Assembly (NCBI GenBank): GCA_024398835.1
Contig: JAKSIK010000010.1
Location: 1 to 64,000, forward strand
Direction: 5' to 3'
From: Fibrobacter sp.
GTDB taxonomy: Bacteria; Fibrobacterota; Fibrobacteria; Fibrobacterales; Fibrobacteraceae
Length of the DNA stretch: 64,000 nucleotides
Shown: positions 13,979 to 24,421 of the stretch, piece by piece
Layout: each line of letters opens with the position of its first letter
Position numbering within the stretch: position 1 is the stretch's first letter
Notes under the pieces: generated by a model
What the model saw: only the letters and a program-made list of their open reading frames with translations
What the model was told of the DNA's origin: nothing
The model's database searches: none
Translations under genes and position numbers: made by a program

Positions 13979-16261
13979 TTACTTCTGCCCCGGGTATTTC
14001 ACGCGGGTATGGAAAGTTCCATCCAGACTGTGCAAGAACGCCTTCTCCAACTTGGAAAGTTCCTTGATGGAGAGGTTGCTGTCGTTGAACTGTCCTTCAA
14101 AGAAGCGGGCCTGGATGGTGTCGTGAATCATCTTCTCCATGGTTTCTACAGAAGTATCCGTCATGGAACGGCTTGTAGCCTCAATGACGTCCGCCAGCAT
14201 GAGAATTGCGGTTTCCTTGCTCTGAGGGCGCGGTCCCTTGTAGTGAAAATCTTCCTCGTTGAACGTTTTTTCGGGATTTTCTTCCGCCAGTTTTTTTGCC
14301 TGATGGTAGAAAAACTGAATCAGTGTTGTGCCGTGATGTTCCGTAATGCCAGCCGCTACCATTTCAGGGAGCTTGTATTCCTTGGCTAGCATAGCGCCTT
14401 GCTCCACATGGCCGCAAATGATTTTTACGGATTGTAGAGGGTCCAGATTATTGTGGGGGTTCACACCCTGCTTCTGGTTTTCGGTGAAGTATTCGGGACG
14501 CATGGTCTTGCCGATGTCGTGGTAAAGCGCCATGACGCGGACCAGGAGGGAATTTGCTCCAATGCTTTCTGCCACCTTTTCGGCAAGGTTTGAAACCTGG
14601 ATGCTGTGGTGGAATGTGCCTGGGGCTAGTTCAGAAATACGCTTCAGTGCCGGGTGATTAAAGTCCGACATTTCCATCAAAGTAAGAATGGTCGTAATGC
14701 TGAAAATCTTTTCTATCAAATGCACAAAGATGACGGAAGCGATAGTGGTGCAAACTGCCACATTGATGCTCGCGGCAATCAATGTCTGATAGAAATTTTC
14801 AAAGCCCATGCGGTTGCGGAGCAGGAACATTACAGCGATAGCTGCGGCAACGGCACCAATGGTGGCAAAAATGCTGTAGACAATCTGCACGCGGTAGCGG
14901 ATGCGGGAAAGAGGAATAATGGTCACCAGCAGCACTGCAAAAACAGCAACGGCTGCTGCAAAATCATATCCGTTGAGAATTCCAAAAATAGCGGCGGACA
15001 GCACGGAGAATGCAATGCCTATTTTGGCGCGATAGAGAATGGTGGCCACCACGGGTGCGAAAGCGAATGGGTAGAGCCACATAAAATCAACACCTTCGGG
15101 AATGACTGTGCTTCCAGATTTTCCAATGGTGCCCAATACATAATGAACCACGGCAAAGGCTGCTAATTGTAATAGGGCAATAGCGGCAATGCTCCACAGC
15201 TGACGGGGAGTTTTCAGCATGTGTGTGACCTTGGAATCCATGAAGTAGAAGAAGAAAATGGTGATGATGATGATGAATATGAGAGCTTGGCCATAGGGCG
15301 CTGTAAGAAGGCGAGAGTTCTCTTCCTTCTGTTGGGCTTGCTGCAAGGCTTCCAGTCTTTCCAGAATTTCTTTGGTGATGGGAGCGCCCTGACTCACGAT
15401 TTCCATTCCGCGGGGGACCATGCCTTTAATGAGGGTTACCTTGTTGCGAGCCTCTTCCTTGCGGATGGAAGTTTCCTTGTCTAGGTAGAACACATTTGGC
15501 AGAGTGAATACATATAGGGCTTCATAGAATGCGCTCTGGAGACTTTGTTCTCCTGGGAAATCACGCTGCAATTGGATGAACGCTTCGTCAATACGGCGCT
15601 GCAATGGCTGCACGTCGGTGGCTTCCATTGTCGCTTCTTCGCTATCGCGGATAACGGCTACCGTTGTCTTGTTGTAGATGAGGTGGCGGATGTTTTGAAC
15701 GCCATAGTTTTCTTTGAACAACTGCAGTTCTGTTTCATTTTTGGCGATAAGGGTGTTGGAAATTCCCTTGTTCAGCATCTGTTCAAGTGCGGAGAGCACG
15801 GAATCGCGGGCTCTTGCATTGGTGCTTAAAGGCTTGATGGCGGTAACGGAGAGTCTCTGCTTGAGAACTTCATAAATCTTGCTGGCCTGAGCAACTTTGT
15901 TCTGAAGTGTATCGCTAACAACTCCTTGGGAAGTGCTGATTTGATGCTGCAAGGCGCCATACTGCCCAAGTTTATGCAAGTACTGCTTGAAGTCATCGTA
16001 GATGCGATTGGTTTCATCGGCATTGAATTCAAAGATGGCGTTGACCTTTTCTTCGGCACGAATCCGCTCGGCATCAATTTCCTGCTTGGACTTGGGAATG
16101 TCGAAGTTGATGGGAGAGACAATGGTGCGAGTACTGAGTTGCCCTAGGTGAGGGTGCTCGGCCTGTAAGGCAATGTTCTTGTCGGGAAACAGGAGGACGG
16201 CGGCCGCAGCCACCAAAATCCAACCAATAATCAAATGAATCCGTTTTTGCTTCTTCTTCAT
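13979..16261 (-). CDS. 7TM-HD family phosphohydrolase, PgpH-like
   Basis: Members of this family hydrolyse cyclic di-AMP at the inner membrane. The 760-residue protein has an N-terminal TM ([15 protein letters not shown]), a large extracytoplasmic domain, about seven TM segments between residues 330 and 530, and a C-terminal cytoplasmic HD domain. That domain has [15 protein letters not shown] (about 550), [14 protein letters not shown] (about 577) and ITEHHGT, which carry the metal-binding His-Asp set. Its ATG overlaps the phoH stop (ATGA). The phoH-pgpH order is common in bacteria, but the usual ybeY is not found after it. No diadenylate cyclase is in the window. Confidence 0.88.
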   Translation of the reverse strand: MKKKQKRIHLIIGWILVAAAAVLLFPDKNIALQAEHPHLGQLSTRTIVSPINFDIPKSKQEIDAERIRAEEKVNAIFEFNADETNRIYDDFKQYLHKLGQYGALQHQISTSQGVVSDTLQNKVAQASKIYEVLKQRLSVTAIKPLSTNARARDSVLSALEQMLNKGISNTLIAKNETELQLFKENYGVQNIRHLIYNKTTVAVIRDSEEATMEATDVQPLQRRIDEAFIQLQRDFPGEQSLQSAFYEALYVFTLPNVFYLDKETSIRKEEARNKVTLIKGMVPRGMEIVSQGAPITKEILERLEALQQAQQKEENSRLLTAPYGQALIFIIIITIFFFYFMDSKVTHMLKTPRQLWSIAAIALLQLAAFAVVHYVLGTIGKSGSTVIPEGVDFMWLYPFAFAPVVATILYRAKIGIAFSVLSAAIFGILNGYDFAAAVAVFAVLLVTIIPLSRIRYRVQIVYSIFATIGAVAAAIAVMFLLRNRMGFENFYQTLIAASINVAVCTTIASVIFVHLIEKIFSITTILTLMEMSDFNHPALKRISELAPGTFHHSIQVSNLAEKVAESIGANSLLVRVMALYHDIGKTMRPEYFTENQKQGVNPHNNLDPLQSVKIICGHVEQGAMLAKEYKLPEMVAAGITEHHGTTLIQFFYHQAKKLAEENPEKTFNEEDFHYKGPRPQSKETAILMLADVIEATSRSMTDTSVETMEKMIHDTIQARFFEGQFNDSNLSIKELSKLEKAFLHSLDGTFHTRVKYPGQK

Positions 16262-17217
16262 TTCTTCTTGTCCTTTTTCTCGTAGGCCAGCAGAATGTCT
16301 TTCACCAAATGGTGGCGCAAAACATCTGTAGCCTTAAATTCAATTTGGGATATTCCTCGAATTCCTTTTAATATCCGCATTGCGTGGGTAAGTCCCGATT
16401 CCTGACCGGGGGCCAAATCCACTTGGGAGGCGTCTCCCGTAATAATAGCTTTGCTGTAGGGCCCAAGTCGCGTGAGGAACATTTTCATCTGGGCGACAGT
16501 TGTGTTCTGTGCTTCGTCTAGAATGATGAAGGCGCGCTTCAGGGTGCGACCGCGCATGTAGGCGAGGGGTGCTACTTCAATAGCGCCCTGTTCTTCGTAT
16601 CGCCGGAGTTTTTCTGCAGGCAGCAACTCTGAAAGGCTGTCTTGGATGGGTCGCAGGTAGGGCGCAATCTTTTCCTTCAAGTCGCCGGGCAAAAATCCGA
16701 GGGATTCCCCTGCTTCCACTGCCGGCCGTACTAGGCAGATGCGCTCCGCTTCGTGCCTTTCCAAGCTGGCTACCGCAAGCGCCACCGCTAAAAATGTCTT
16801 ACCAGTACCAGCTGGCCCTTTTGCAAAAATGATGTCGCTGTTTTCGACGGCCTTCACCAGTTCGTTCTGGGAGGGCGTCTTTGCCGCGATGGAAATGCCG
16901 AACCGATTCCGGAGGATGGGCTTGGCAGGAATGTTCTCCATGCCTTTAGCAAAAGGTGCAGAGGGCTCTCCAAGCAAGCGGTCTACTTGTTCTGCGGTGA
17001 GAAATTCTCCGTTTTTGGCGGCAATCTTCAGCTGATCTAGAGTTGTGAACAGGCCTGGAATGTCTGCGTTTTTTAGGGGTTTGATTTTTAAACCGGGAAG
17101 CCTAGTCTGTATCTCAACACAAAAACGGCTCTCCAATAGTCGGAAAACCGTTTCGTTCTCGCCGGAAACAATGCGCTTCAGGCTGTCAGGTATAGAATAG
17201 TGCTCTATTTCGCTCAT
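16258..17217 (-). CDS. PhoH-like ATPase
   Basis: The 319-residue protein has a Walker A motif [15 protein letters not shown] (about residue 136), a Walker B-like [11 protein letters not shown] and the PhoH signature [18 protein letters not shown]. Family members are cytoplasmic P-loop ATPases associated with RNA metabolism and ribosome maturation. It overlaps the lipoprotein gene upstream and pgpH downstream by 4 bases each, so the three genes form one tightly coupled operon. Confidence 0.9.
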   Translation of the reverse strand: MSEIEHYSIPDSLKRIVSGENETVFRLLESRFCVEIQTRLPGLKIKPLKNADIPGLFTTLDQLKIAAKNGEFLTAEQVDRLLGEPSAPFAKGMENIPAKPILRNRFGISIAAKTPSQNELVKAVENSDIIFAKGPAGTGKTFLAVALAVASLERHEAERICLVRPAVEAGESLGFLPGDLKEKIAPYLRPIQDSLSELLPAEKLRRYEEQGAIEVAPLAYMRGRTLKRAFIILDEAQNTTVAQMKMFLTRLGPYSKAIITGDASQVDLAPGQESGLTHAMRILKGIRGISQIEFKATDVLRHHLVKDILLAYEKKDKKK

Positions 17218-17492
17218 TCTGCGGCGGGGCGATCCACAGGAATGCCCAGCTTGTTCTTGGCTTCAAAGATTTCCTTACGGAGTTGGTGGTTCTCGTCGGT
17301 GAGGGCCATGGCTTCCTGTTCGGTCTTCTTCAGCTTGTTCTCGTCAATCTTTTCTTTCTGGGGCTGAGCTGCAGCTGCACCGCCTTCACCTGCAGCACCT
17401 TCTTCGCTACCACCGGAAGAGCCGGCGCAAGCAGTAAACATGGCAAGGGTGAGGGATGCAAGGATCAATTTCCAATTCTTCAAAAGTGACAT
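17214..17492 (-). CDS. Small lipoprotein
   Basis: The protein has 92 residues. A lipoprotein signal (ILASLTLAMFTACAGSSGG) places the lipidated cysteine at about residue 22. A low-complexity Gly/Ala/Glu linker follows, then a charged coiled-coil-like helix (KIDENKLKKTEQEAMALTDE and onward). It is the first gene of the phoH-pgpH operon. The likely location is the cell envelope; function unknown. Confidence 0.8.
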   Translation of the reverse strand: MSLLKNWKLILASLTLAMFTACAGSSGGSEEGAAGEGGAAAAQPQKEKIDENKLKKTEQEAMALTDENHQLRKEIFEAKNKLGIPVDRPAAE

Positions 17493-17575
17493 TATTCAGG
17501 CTCCATTCTAGTCTGTGTTGTCTAAAATATATATAGTTTAAGGCAGGAAAAGTGTAAAAAAGGTGAAAAATCCCT

Positions 17576-18940
17576 ATGCAAAAGCAAAAATTGTTGGAAA
17601 AAGCCTACTCGCAGGTCTTTCTATCTTCCAAATTCTACGATTCCGCTAAAATATATGCGAAAAGACGCCAAAATCTGCTGAAAAAACTGGATTCTTTTTG
17701 CGTTTTTGCGGGAATGCCTATGGATCCTGGTAGTGAGGAGGCTTGGACTGAAACATGGACCCTTTTTGTTCAGGAACCGGCTTTCCTCTACCTTACGGGT
17801 GTGAATCAGGCCGGGTGTTTTTTGCTGCTAGACCCCGTTTTGAAGACGGAAACTCTCTTTGTTCCTAGGAAAGACCCGTTTAGGGAATTCTGGAATGGAA
17901 AACGCATCGGCTATCTGGAGGGGGAGGATGAGGTTGCTCGTTTGACGGGCATCAAGAATATCCGCCCGGCAGATGAGTTTTGGACAGCGATGCGTAAATT
18001 GGCTGGGGATAAGCGGTATCCCAATCATGCTTATGCATTTTTCTTTGAAAGGTTCAAGGGAGACCATAACGATAGGTTCAGCGTCAAACTGCGGACTGTT
18101 TTAAGCCGTGGAAGAAAAACTCTCAAGTCTGTGGCGGATCTCCACTGGAAGTTCAGGCTACCGCTGGAGGAGGGCCGCGTTGCCGAAGCGAAGGCTGCCC
18201 AGAAGGTGACGGACAAGGCTTTTAGAACGGTTCTTCCCCAAGTTCGCAACATGAAAAACGAGCGGGAACTTTATCTGAAATTGAATTACGAGATGCAGCG
18301 ACTTGGGGATGGAGATTTGGCTTTCCCTACCATTTGTGCAAGCGGCGCGAACGCCTGCTGTCTTCATTATGTGAAGAATGACGAACAAATTAAAAAGAAT
18401 GGTCTGATTCTCTTGGATTTTGGAATTCGCATTGGAACCCTTCATAGCGATCTTTCCCGCACCATTCCTGCTTCCGGGCGATTTAACCCGTTGCAGAAAC
18501 TCCTGTATCAGATTGTCTTGGATAGCGCGAAGGAATACCAAAAATTTGTGAAGCCTGGGGTGAGCCTTCGCTCCATTGGGCAGGTTCCTTGGCAGTTTAT
18601 TTTGGGGGAACTGGAAAATCGTCTAGTCAAAAAGCATCAGGGAAAGTTTAAGCTTTTGTATGATATGCGCCCTCATGGTGTGAGCCACTTTATCGGGGAA
18701 CAAATTCACGAAGGTGATCCGGGTTCGCGCTCTTTGGATGTGGTGTTGGAACCAGGAATGCTGATTTCGTGCGAGCCAGGTTTATATGGCATTTTCTCGG
18801 GAGTTTTCAATGGGAAACGGTTCTCTGAAAAGATAGGCATTCGCATAGAAGATGATTTATTGATTACAAAAAACAGTTTTGAGAACATTTCGCGCCACAT
18901 TCCTAAAGAAATTGTCGAAATTGAAAAACTGATGGGATAA
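17576..18940 (+). CDS. Xaa-Pro aminopeptidase, M24 family
   Basis: The enzyme removes N-terminal residues preceding proline. The 454-residue protein has an N-terminal AMP_N-like domain and a C-terminal pita-bread catalytic domain. The five metal ligands are visible: D in LLDFGIRIG, D in HSDLSRT, H in PHGVSHFIG, E in CEPGLYG and E in IRIEDD. It is divergent from the lipoprotein-phoH operon; the 83-base spacer includes TAAAATATATATAG, a plausible AT-rich promoter element. Confidence 0.88.
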   Translation: MQKQKLLEKAYSQVFLSSKFYDSAKIYAKRRQNLLKKLDSFCVFAGMPMDPGSEEAWTETWTLFVQEPAFLYLTGVNQAGCFLLLDPVLKTETLFVPRKDPFREFWNGKRIGYLEGEDEVARLTGIKNIRPADEFWTAMRKLAGDKRYPNHAYAFFFERFKGDHNDRFSVKLRTVLSRGRKTLKSVADLHWKFRLPLEEGRVAEAKAAQKVTDKAFRTVLPQVRNMKNERELYLKLNYEMQRLGDGDLAFPTICASGANACCLHYVKNDEQIKKNGLILLDFGIRIGTLHSDLSRTIPASGRFNPLQKLLYQIVLDSAKEYQKFVKPGVSLRSIGQVPWQFILGELENRLVKKHQGKFKLLYDMRPHGVSHFIGEQIHEGDPGSRSLDVVLEPGMLISCEPGLYGIFSGVFNGKRFSEKIGIRIEDDLLITKNSFENISRHIPKEIVEIEKLMG

Positions 18941-19002
18941 ATTTCTATCTTTTCTCCTGAAAATTTGTGGCAGTTTCTTGCCGCGTCAAGAGGTATTTAG
19001 AA

Positions 19003-22000
19003 ATGTGGAAAACTAAGGGTGCTGTTCGCTATTTCTTATCAATTCTAGCGACATCTTTTGTTCAGTTTGGCGTTTTCATTTACGCGCAGAAGATCCTTTC
19101 TGGCTCCTTTGTAGCTGACCGCGGTCAGTTGTGGCAGAGCTTCATGCTGCAGATATTCTTTATCGCGCCCTACATTGTGATGTGTCTTCCCGCAGGTTTC
19201 TTCACCAACCGCTTTGCAAAGAACAAGGTGATGGCCTGGTCCTCTTTGATGATGACGCTTTTTGCAATAGCTATGGCGGTTCTTGCTACGGTGGGTTGCC
19301 CTAGGGTTTCCTTCTGGCTTGCGATAGGTCTCGGTTCAGGTTTTGCCATCCATAGTGCTGCCAAGTATGGCATTTTGAAAGAGATGTTTGGTGTTCGCAA
19401 CTTGAGCTACGCCAATGCTTTCCTCCAGATATTCAGCATTGCCGGCATGATTGTTGCCGTCTGGCTTGCAGTAATTGGAGTGAACCTCATCAATACCCAG
19501 CTTGCGGAATATGATGCTGTTCATGAAATTATTTCTCGTTCCGTGGTGATTCCTTGGCTTTTGGTGGGTGCAAGCGTTCTTGGAACGGTGGCCAACTTCC
19601 TTATCCCTCGGGTTCGTTATGAAGATAAAAACCTGAACATGAAAAAGCTGAAGCGCCATTTTACCATTGGTTGGCGCAATGTGACGCTTCGTGGCTCCAT
19701 TATCGCTCTTTCCATGTTCTGGGCAATGGCTCAGGTGTTTGTGCTCATGTTCCAGGATGTGTCTGGTTCCAATGCCGTGGGAACCATGCAGAACTTCCTC
19801 TTCTTCACAATCGCGGGCTTGATGGTGGGTTCCATCTACGCGGCTCACCAGTCCAAGGACTTTATTGAGACGGGCTTTATCCCTATGGGTATGGCGGGTG
19901 CTTCCATTTGCCTTCTTCTGATTCCCTTCATGGTGCACCCGGTAACGTTAATCGTCCTCTATTCCTTGATTGGATTCTTTGGCGGTATCTTCCTCGTCCC
20001 AGTGAATGCATTGTTGCAGTATAATACCCGTCCAAATAACTCTGGTACGGTACTAGCCTTGGCGAATTTGATTCAGGCCATTGTACTGATAGTGTTCTTG
20101 TTTGCCTATTCATCCATGATGATTTATACCGAAATCCCAAGCTTTGTCTACATCATTGCTCTGGCTTTGGTTTCTATTGCGGTATTTGTGTGGGCCATTA
20201 CCAACTTGCCTCAGGCGTTGGTGCGCTCGCTGTTGAAACTGGTTTTTACCCGCTATAAGATTCGCGTGCTGGGAGTGCAGAACATTCCTAACGATGGTCC
20301 GGTACTTCTTCTCGGAAACCACCACAGCTTTATCGACTGGGCCATGATTCAGATGGCTTCTCCGCGACCGCTCTGCATTGCGAGCAATAAGGACCATTTT
20401 GAAAAATGGTACCTCCGCGCTATCCTTAAGCGCTTGGGAATGATTCGCATTGATAAAAAGCAGCCCGAGATTGCCATGGAGAAAATCCGTCAGGCACTTC
20501 TCGCCGGAAAAGCTGTGGTCATGTTCCCCACGGGTGAGGTTTCCAAGTCGCCCCATGTGGAGCCTTTTACCATCGACTACTCCAAGGCGATTGATGGAAT
20601 CGATGCGGATATTGTTCCCTTCTATATTCAGGGATTGTGGGGCTCCAACTACAGCTATAGCGGATCTGATATGTATGGTGCCTCTGCTGACAAGGGCGTA
20701 ACGGTTGCCTTTGGTGAACCCATTCCTCTGGATACAAAGCCCAACGATGTTCGTGCCATTGTCCGTAGAATTTCTATTGATGCCTGGGATTACGCCCTTT
20801 CGTTCCGTAAACCTATCGCTGAAACATGGATTCGTACTTGCAAGAAGTATGTGAAGAATGGACCCGCAGTTTATAATCCTGATGGAGCACACCTTTCGGG
20901 CTACAAGCTTATGGGAGCCACCTTTGCCTTCAGGGAACTCTTGAAGAAGATGCTTACGCCTAAGGATAAGACGGTGGGTATCATGCTTCCGCCCAGTTCT
21001 GCAGGCGCCATCGTGAACCTGGCTTTGTGGCTTTTGGGCAAGACGAATGTGAACTTGAACTACACCTCCTCGCCGGAGAATGTGGAGAACTGTGCCAAGC
21101 GTGCGGGCATTCAGACGGTGATTACCAGTCGCTTGTTCATGGACAAACTGAAGCGTCGCGGTAATGACTATACAGCTATTGCCAACGACGGCACAATCCG
21201 TTTGTTCTACGCTGAAGATTTGATGAAGGCGATTCCGAAGGCCGCTATTGTCTTCCGGGTGATTTTGAGCGTGATTCTCCCAGCCTGGGCGCTGAAGTTC
21301 TTGTACAATAAGAAATCGAAGTTGGATGACATCGCCACCATCCTTTTCAGTTCGGGTTCTGAGGGAACGCCTAAGGGAGTGCTCCTTTCTCATCGTAACT
21401 TGATGGCCAATGTGCAACAGCTGGCTTGTATTTTCAATGTGACTCGCAACGATGTGATGCTATCGGAACTCCCGCTGTTCCACGCCTTTGGCCTTACGGT
21501 GACTACCATCCTGAACTTTACGGAAGGTAGCCCCATGGTGGCGGTAGCAGACCCCACCGATGTGAAGACTATGGCCCGCGTTTGTGCGGAATTCCATGTA
21601 ACAGCCGTTGTGGCAACTCCTACATTCCTTCGCGCCTTTACCATCAGCCGCTATGTTCACCCCTTGGTCTTCAAGGATGTGCGCATCATCATTGCTGGTG
21701 CCGAGGCCTTGCGTCCGGAACTGAAGACCAGCTTCCGCCTGAAGTTTGGTAAGGAAATCTTTGAAGGCTACGGCTGTACCGAAACAGCGCCTGTTGCCTC
21801 CACCAATACGGAAGATACGCTTCTCAATGACTACATGACCATGATGGTGAACAACCGTGCTGGCAGTGTGGGAATGGCTTTGCCGGGAACGGAATTTCTT
21901 ATTGTGGATCCGGAAACTAACGAGCCGCTCCCCACAGGTGAAGCGGGTATGATTCTCATTTGCGGTGGCCAGGTTATGGTGGGCTACTTGAACGATGATG

Positions 22001-22431
22001 AACGCACCAAGAGTGTGATTGTTTATCTGAATGGTAAACGCTACTACCGCACAGGGGACAAGGGCTATTTGGATGAAGACGGATTCCTCTTCATTGTGGA
22101 CCGCTACAGCCGCTTTGCAAAACTGGGTGGCGAAATGGTGAGTCTCGGTGCTGTGGAGAAGAAGATTCAGGATACCCCTGTTCTGGAAGGTTGCGATTAT
22201 GTGGTCACCACAATTCCCGATGCCAGCAAGGGCGAAAAAATTGTCCTTCTGTACCAGGGAGCGAAGGAACCTTCTGCGGTGATTTCCGAGCTTCGCGGCT
22301 CAGGAATTCCTGCTTTGATGTTGCCTTCTCTTGCATTCAATGTGGAAAAGGTTCCTAAACTTGGCACTGGAAAGGCAGACTTTACTGCAGCGAAGAAATT
22401 GGCTAAGGAATTGGCGGAAGCAAAAAAATGA
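19003..22431 (+). CDS. LplT-PlsC-acyl-ACP synthetase fusion
   Basis: The protein has 1142 residues. I chose the ATG at 19003, preceded by AAGAGG, over a GTG at 18967. Residues about 1-420 form a 12-TM major-facilitator domain like the lysophospholipid flippase LplT. Residues about 420-640 are a PlsC-type acyltransferase with NHHSFIDW (HX4D, about 439) and FPTGEVSKS. Residues about 680-1140 are an AMP-binding acyl-activating domain with FSSGSEGTPKG (about 782), EGYGCTETAP and YRTGDKGYLDEDG. Together this fits import of lysophospholipid, fatty-acid activation and reacylation at the inner membrane. In E. coli the work is split between LplT and Aas. Confidence 0.9.
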   Translation: MWKTKGAVRYFLSILATSFVQFGVFIYAQKILSGSFVADRGQLWQSFMLQIFFIAPYIVMCLPAGFFTNRFAKNKVMAWSSLMMTLFAIAMAVLATVGCPRVSFWLAIGLGSGFAIHSAAKYGILKEMFGVRNLSYANAFLQIFSIAGMIVAVWLAVIGVNLINTQLAEYDAVHEIISRSVVIPWLLVGASVLGTVANFLIPRVRYEDKNLNMKKLKRHFTIGWRNVTLRGSIIALSMFWAMAQVFVLMFQDVSGSNAVGTMQNFLFFTIAGLMVGSIYAAHQSKDFIETGFIPMGMAGASICLLLIPFMVHPVTLIVLYSLIGFFGGIFLVPVNALLQYNTRPNNSGTVLALANLIQAIVLIVFLFAYSSMMIYTEIPSFVYIIALALVSIAVFVWAITNLPQALVRSLLKLVFTRYKIRVLGVQNIPNDGPVLLLGNHHSFIDWAMIQMASPRPLCIASNKDHFEKWYLRAILKRLGMIRIDKKQPEIAMEKIRQALLAGKAVVMFPTGEVSKSPHVEPFTIDYSKAIDGIDADIVPFYIQGLWGSNYSYSGSDMYGASADKGVTVAFGEPIPLDTKPNDVRAIVRRISIDAWDYALSFRKPIAETWIRTCKKYVKNGPAVYNPDGAHLSGYKLMGATFAFRELLKKMLTPKDKTVGIMLPPSSAGAIVNLALWLLGKTNVNLNYTSSPENVENCAKRAGIQTVITSRLFMDKLKRRGNDYTAIANDGTIRLFYAEDLMKAIPKAAIVFRVILSVILPAWALKFLYNKKSKLDDIATILFSSGSEGTPKGVLLSHRNLMANVQQLACIFNVTRNDVMLSELPLFHAFGLTVTTILNFTEGSPMVAVADPTDVKTMARVCAEFHVTAVVATPTFLRAFTISRYVHPLVFKDVRIIIAGAEALRPELKTSFRLKFGKEIFEGYGCTETAPVASTNTEDTLLNDYMTMMVNNRAGSVGMALPGTEFLIVDPETNEPLPTGEAGMILICGGQVMVGYLNDDERTKSVIVYLNGKRYYRTGDKGYLDEDGFLFIVDRYSRFAKLGGEMVSLGAVEKKIQDTPVLEGCDYVVTTIPDASKGEKIVLLYQGAKEPSAVISELRGSGIPALMLPSLAFNVEKVPKLGTGKADFTAAKKLAKELAEAKK

Positions 22432-22817
22432 GTGGCCTGACTACAACTCGTACAGCTCGTTTTATAGCAGCGATGTTTGCTGTTCTGGGAATGTTTTTCT
22501 TGCTTGTAGAACGTGCTCTTTCGTCTGTATTGGTTCTTGCTCAAACAGGGGTGGATAAAGGCCTTGCCCGCTATAACAATTTTACGGGTCGCTTTGCAGC
22601 AAAAAATTTTGCTGACGATAGAGAACTTCTAGCCCTGTTGCGAGATGCCAAGGACGTGCTGCCTATGGCAGATACTCTACTCACGCTGCTTTTTGTTGCA
22701 GGAATTCTGGTTCTAATTATTGCTGTTTTTGGACTTGCTTTCCCTAAGCAGTTTGTGCAGATTCTGGTTGCACTACATCTCTTAAAACGGGAAGAACCTA
22801 GCGGGGAAAGCGTTTAG
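22428..22817 (+). CDS. Small two-TM protein
   Basis: The protein has 129 residues. TM segments lie at about 13-38 and 85-110. A polar middle portion ([20 protein letters not shown]) probably faces the periplasm. The start overlaps the stop of the lysophospholipid repair gene (ATGA), so the two are translated together. The 3' end overlaps the convergent thiE by 20 bases. Family not recognised. Confidence 0.65.
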   Translation: MSGLTTTRTARFIAAMFAVLGMFFLLVERALSSVLVLAQTGVDKGLARYNNFTGRFAAKNFADDRELLALLRDAKDVLPMADTLLTLLFVAGILVLIIAVFGLAFPKQFVQILVALHLLKREEPSGESV

Positions 22818-23442
22818 ATGTGTCAATGAGGCGGCGGAGTTCTTCTGCCGCTTTTTTGATGTTGGGCTGTGCTACGATGGCGCTTACCACGGCGTAACCA
22901 TCAATACCTAATCCTGAAAATTGCGGAATAGTTGTGGCGTTGATGCCGCCGATGACGACGATGGGAATTGAAAACTCCCGACGCAATTGCTTTAAGTGTT
23001 CAAAGGGTGTGAGAACGGCGTCGGTTTTCGTTCCTGTGGCAAACATGGCGCCTACGCCCAAGTAATCGGCACCATCAGCTACCGCTTGTGCACCTTCCGC
23101 ATAATTGCTGGCAGAAACTCCGATGATCATGTCGGGTCCGACTATATTGCGGACATTTTTTGCGGGTAGGTCGCTTTGTCCGATGTGGACGCCTTCTGCT
23201 TGAACGGCGAGGGCGATATCCACCCGGTCATTAATGATAAGAGGAATATTGTTTGACTTGGTAATTTGCTGCACACGTTTTGCCAGTTCATAAAATTCGC
23301 GACTAGAGCAGTTTTTTTCGCGAAGTTGAACTACGGTGACGCCACCAGCAATTGCCTGCTCTACAGATTCTTCGATGGTCTTGCAACTCATGAGGCTGCG
23401 GTCAGTACAGAGATAGAGAGAATAGTCTATCACAGGCTTCAT
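22798..23442 (-). CDS. thiE: Thiamine-phosphate synthase
   Basis: ThiE joins hydroxymethylpyrimidine diphosphate and thiazole phosphate into thiamine monophosphate. The 214-residue TIM-barrel shows [11 protein letters not shown] (about 34-44), [44 protein letters not shown] and IVVIGGIN, all hallmarks of the family. Its ATG overlaps the thiM stop (ATGA). It is controlled with thiM by the upstream TPP riboswitch. Confidence 0.94.
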   Translation of the reverse strand: MKPVIDYSLYLCTDRSLMSCKTIEESVEQAIAGGVTVVQLREKNCSSREFYELAKRVQQITKSNNIPLIINDRVDIALAVQAEGVHIGQSDLPAKNVRNIVGPDMIIGVSASNYAEGAQAVADGADYLGVGAMFATGTKTDAVLTPFEHLKQLRREFSIPIVVIGGINATTIPQFSGLGIDGYAVVSAIVAQPNIKKAAEELRRLIDTSKRFPR

Positions 23443-24317
23443 ACTTCCTCCAGTTTGAGGTGGCTCTGCAACTCTACGTCGTTCATGCGGCTTAGTGCAT
23501 CGATAATCGCGACGTGGAAACTCCCGGTGCCATCATTGCCTGCTTTTGCGAAGGCGATTTCGCCGGCGATACCCATGGAGGCGATGCCCGCAACTGCAGC
23601 TGAAATTAAGGTTGCTCCGGCAGCGCCCGCAGCGTCTGTGTTTAAGTCTGTGATGGCGGCGCTGCTTGCTTCAGCGAAAGCGGCGATGAGCCCTGTGGCC
23701 ATGCAACCTGTTCCCGTTACTTTGGAAAGCAATGGGTGGCCGTTGCGAATTTTATAACAGCTGTTCCCATTGCTGATGATGTCCGTTTGGCCCGTGATGG
23801 CGATAACGGTACTGTATTTTTGCGCAAGATTTTTTGCGATGGATGCTGGGTTTATGTCTGCGACGAGATTTTGGCTGTCGGTTATGCTGTCACTTGCATC
23901 TACGCCTTTATTGGCGGATTTAATTCCTGCCAGGGAGGCTATCTCTGAAAGGTTCCCCCGTATTATGCCAACCCTAACTTCATCCAAAATTTTCTTTGCC
24001 GCTTCTGTTCGGTACGGTGTAAATCCTGCTCCCACAGGGTCAAGAATCACAGGAATGTTTTTTGCATTAGCCGTTTTCCCTGCGAGAATCATTGCCTTCA
24101 CGGTATTTTCGTTCAATGTTCCGATGTTGAGAACCAGAGCTTTGGATTTGCTCACAACTGCTTCGACTTCTTCCAAAGCATCAGCCATGATAGGGGATCC
24201 TCCAATGGCGAGAATGGAGTTTGCCACATCATTGACGGTAACGTAGTTGGTAATGCAATGGACTAGGGGATGGGTGTCCCGCACATCCTTTATTGCATGA
24301 GTAATGTCTAGCTTCAT
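23439..24317 (-). CDS. thiM: Hydroxyethylthiazole kinase
   Basis: ThiM phosphorylates the thiazole alcohol in the salvage branch of thiamine synthesis. The 292-residue protein has [14 protein letters not shown] (about 20-33), [34 protein letters not shown] and [11 protein letters not shown], the ribokinase-like active-site segment with the catalytic cysteine. An AAGGAGTT ribosome site lies directly before the ATG and right after the TPP aptamer. Confidence 0.94.
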   Translation of the reverse strand: MKLDITHAIKDVRDTHPLVHCITNYVTVNDVANSILAIGGSPIMADALEEVEAVVSKSKALVLNIGTLNENTVKAMILAGKTANAKNIPVILDPVGAGFTPYRTEAAKKILDEVRVGIIRGNLSEIASLAGIKSANKGVDASDSITDSQNLVADINPASIAKNLAQKYSTVIAITGQTDIISNGNSCYKIRNGHPLLSKVTGTGCMATGLIAAFAEASSAAITDLNTDAAGAAGATLISAAVAGIASMGIAGEIAFAKAGNDGTGSFHVAIIDALSRMNDVELQSHLKLEEV

Positions 24318-24330
24318 TTTAACTCCTTAA

Positions 24331-24410
24331 AACGCTGGCATTATCCAGTTCAAGTTATCGGGTCGGCGACGGTTTTATCGCCCTCTCAGCCGGAACCTCC
24401 AGCTCCCCGG
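24331..24410 (-). promoter_or_regulatory. TPP riboswitch before thiM-thiE
   Basis: Read on the minus strand the element contains the thi-box landmarks in order: CCGGGGAGC, GGCTGAGAGGG, a variable stem, GACCCGATAACTTGAACTGG and ATAATGCCAGCG. P1 is formed by the ends. The Shine-Dalgarno AAGGAG follows four bases after the aptamer, with no room for a separate terminator. This suggests control of translation initiation (inference). The element begins 11 bases after the argS stop codon, so transcripts may come from argS or from a promoter inside it. Confidence 0.95.
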
Positions 24411-24421
24411 TTTATGTTCTT

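Noticed and set aside
24318-24421. Attenuator-type terminator with the TPP aptamer
   Set aside because: No stem with T-run fits between the aptamer and the thiM start.
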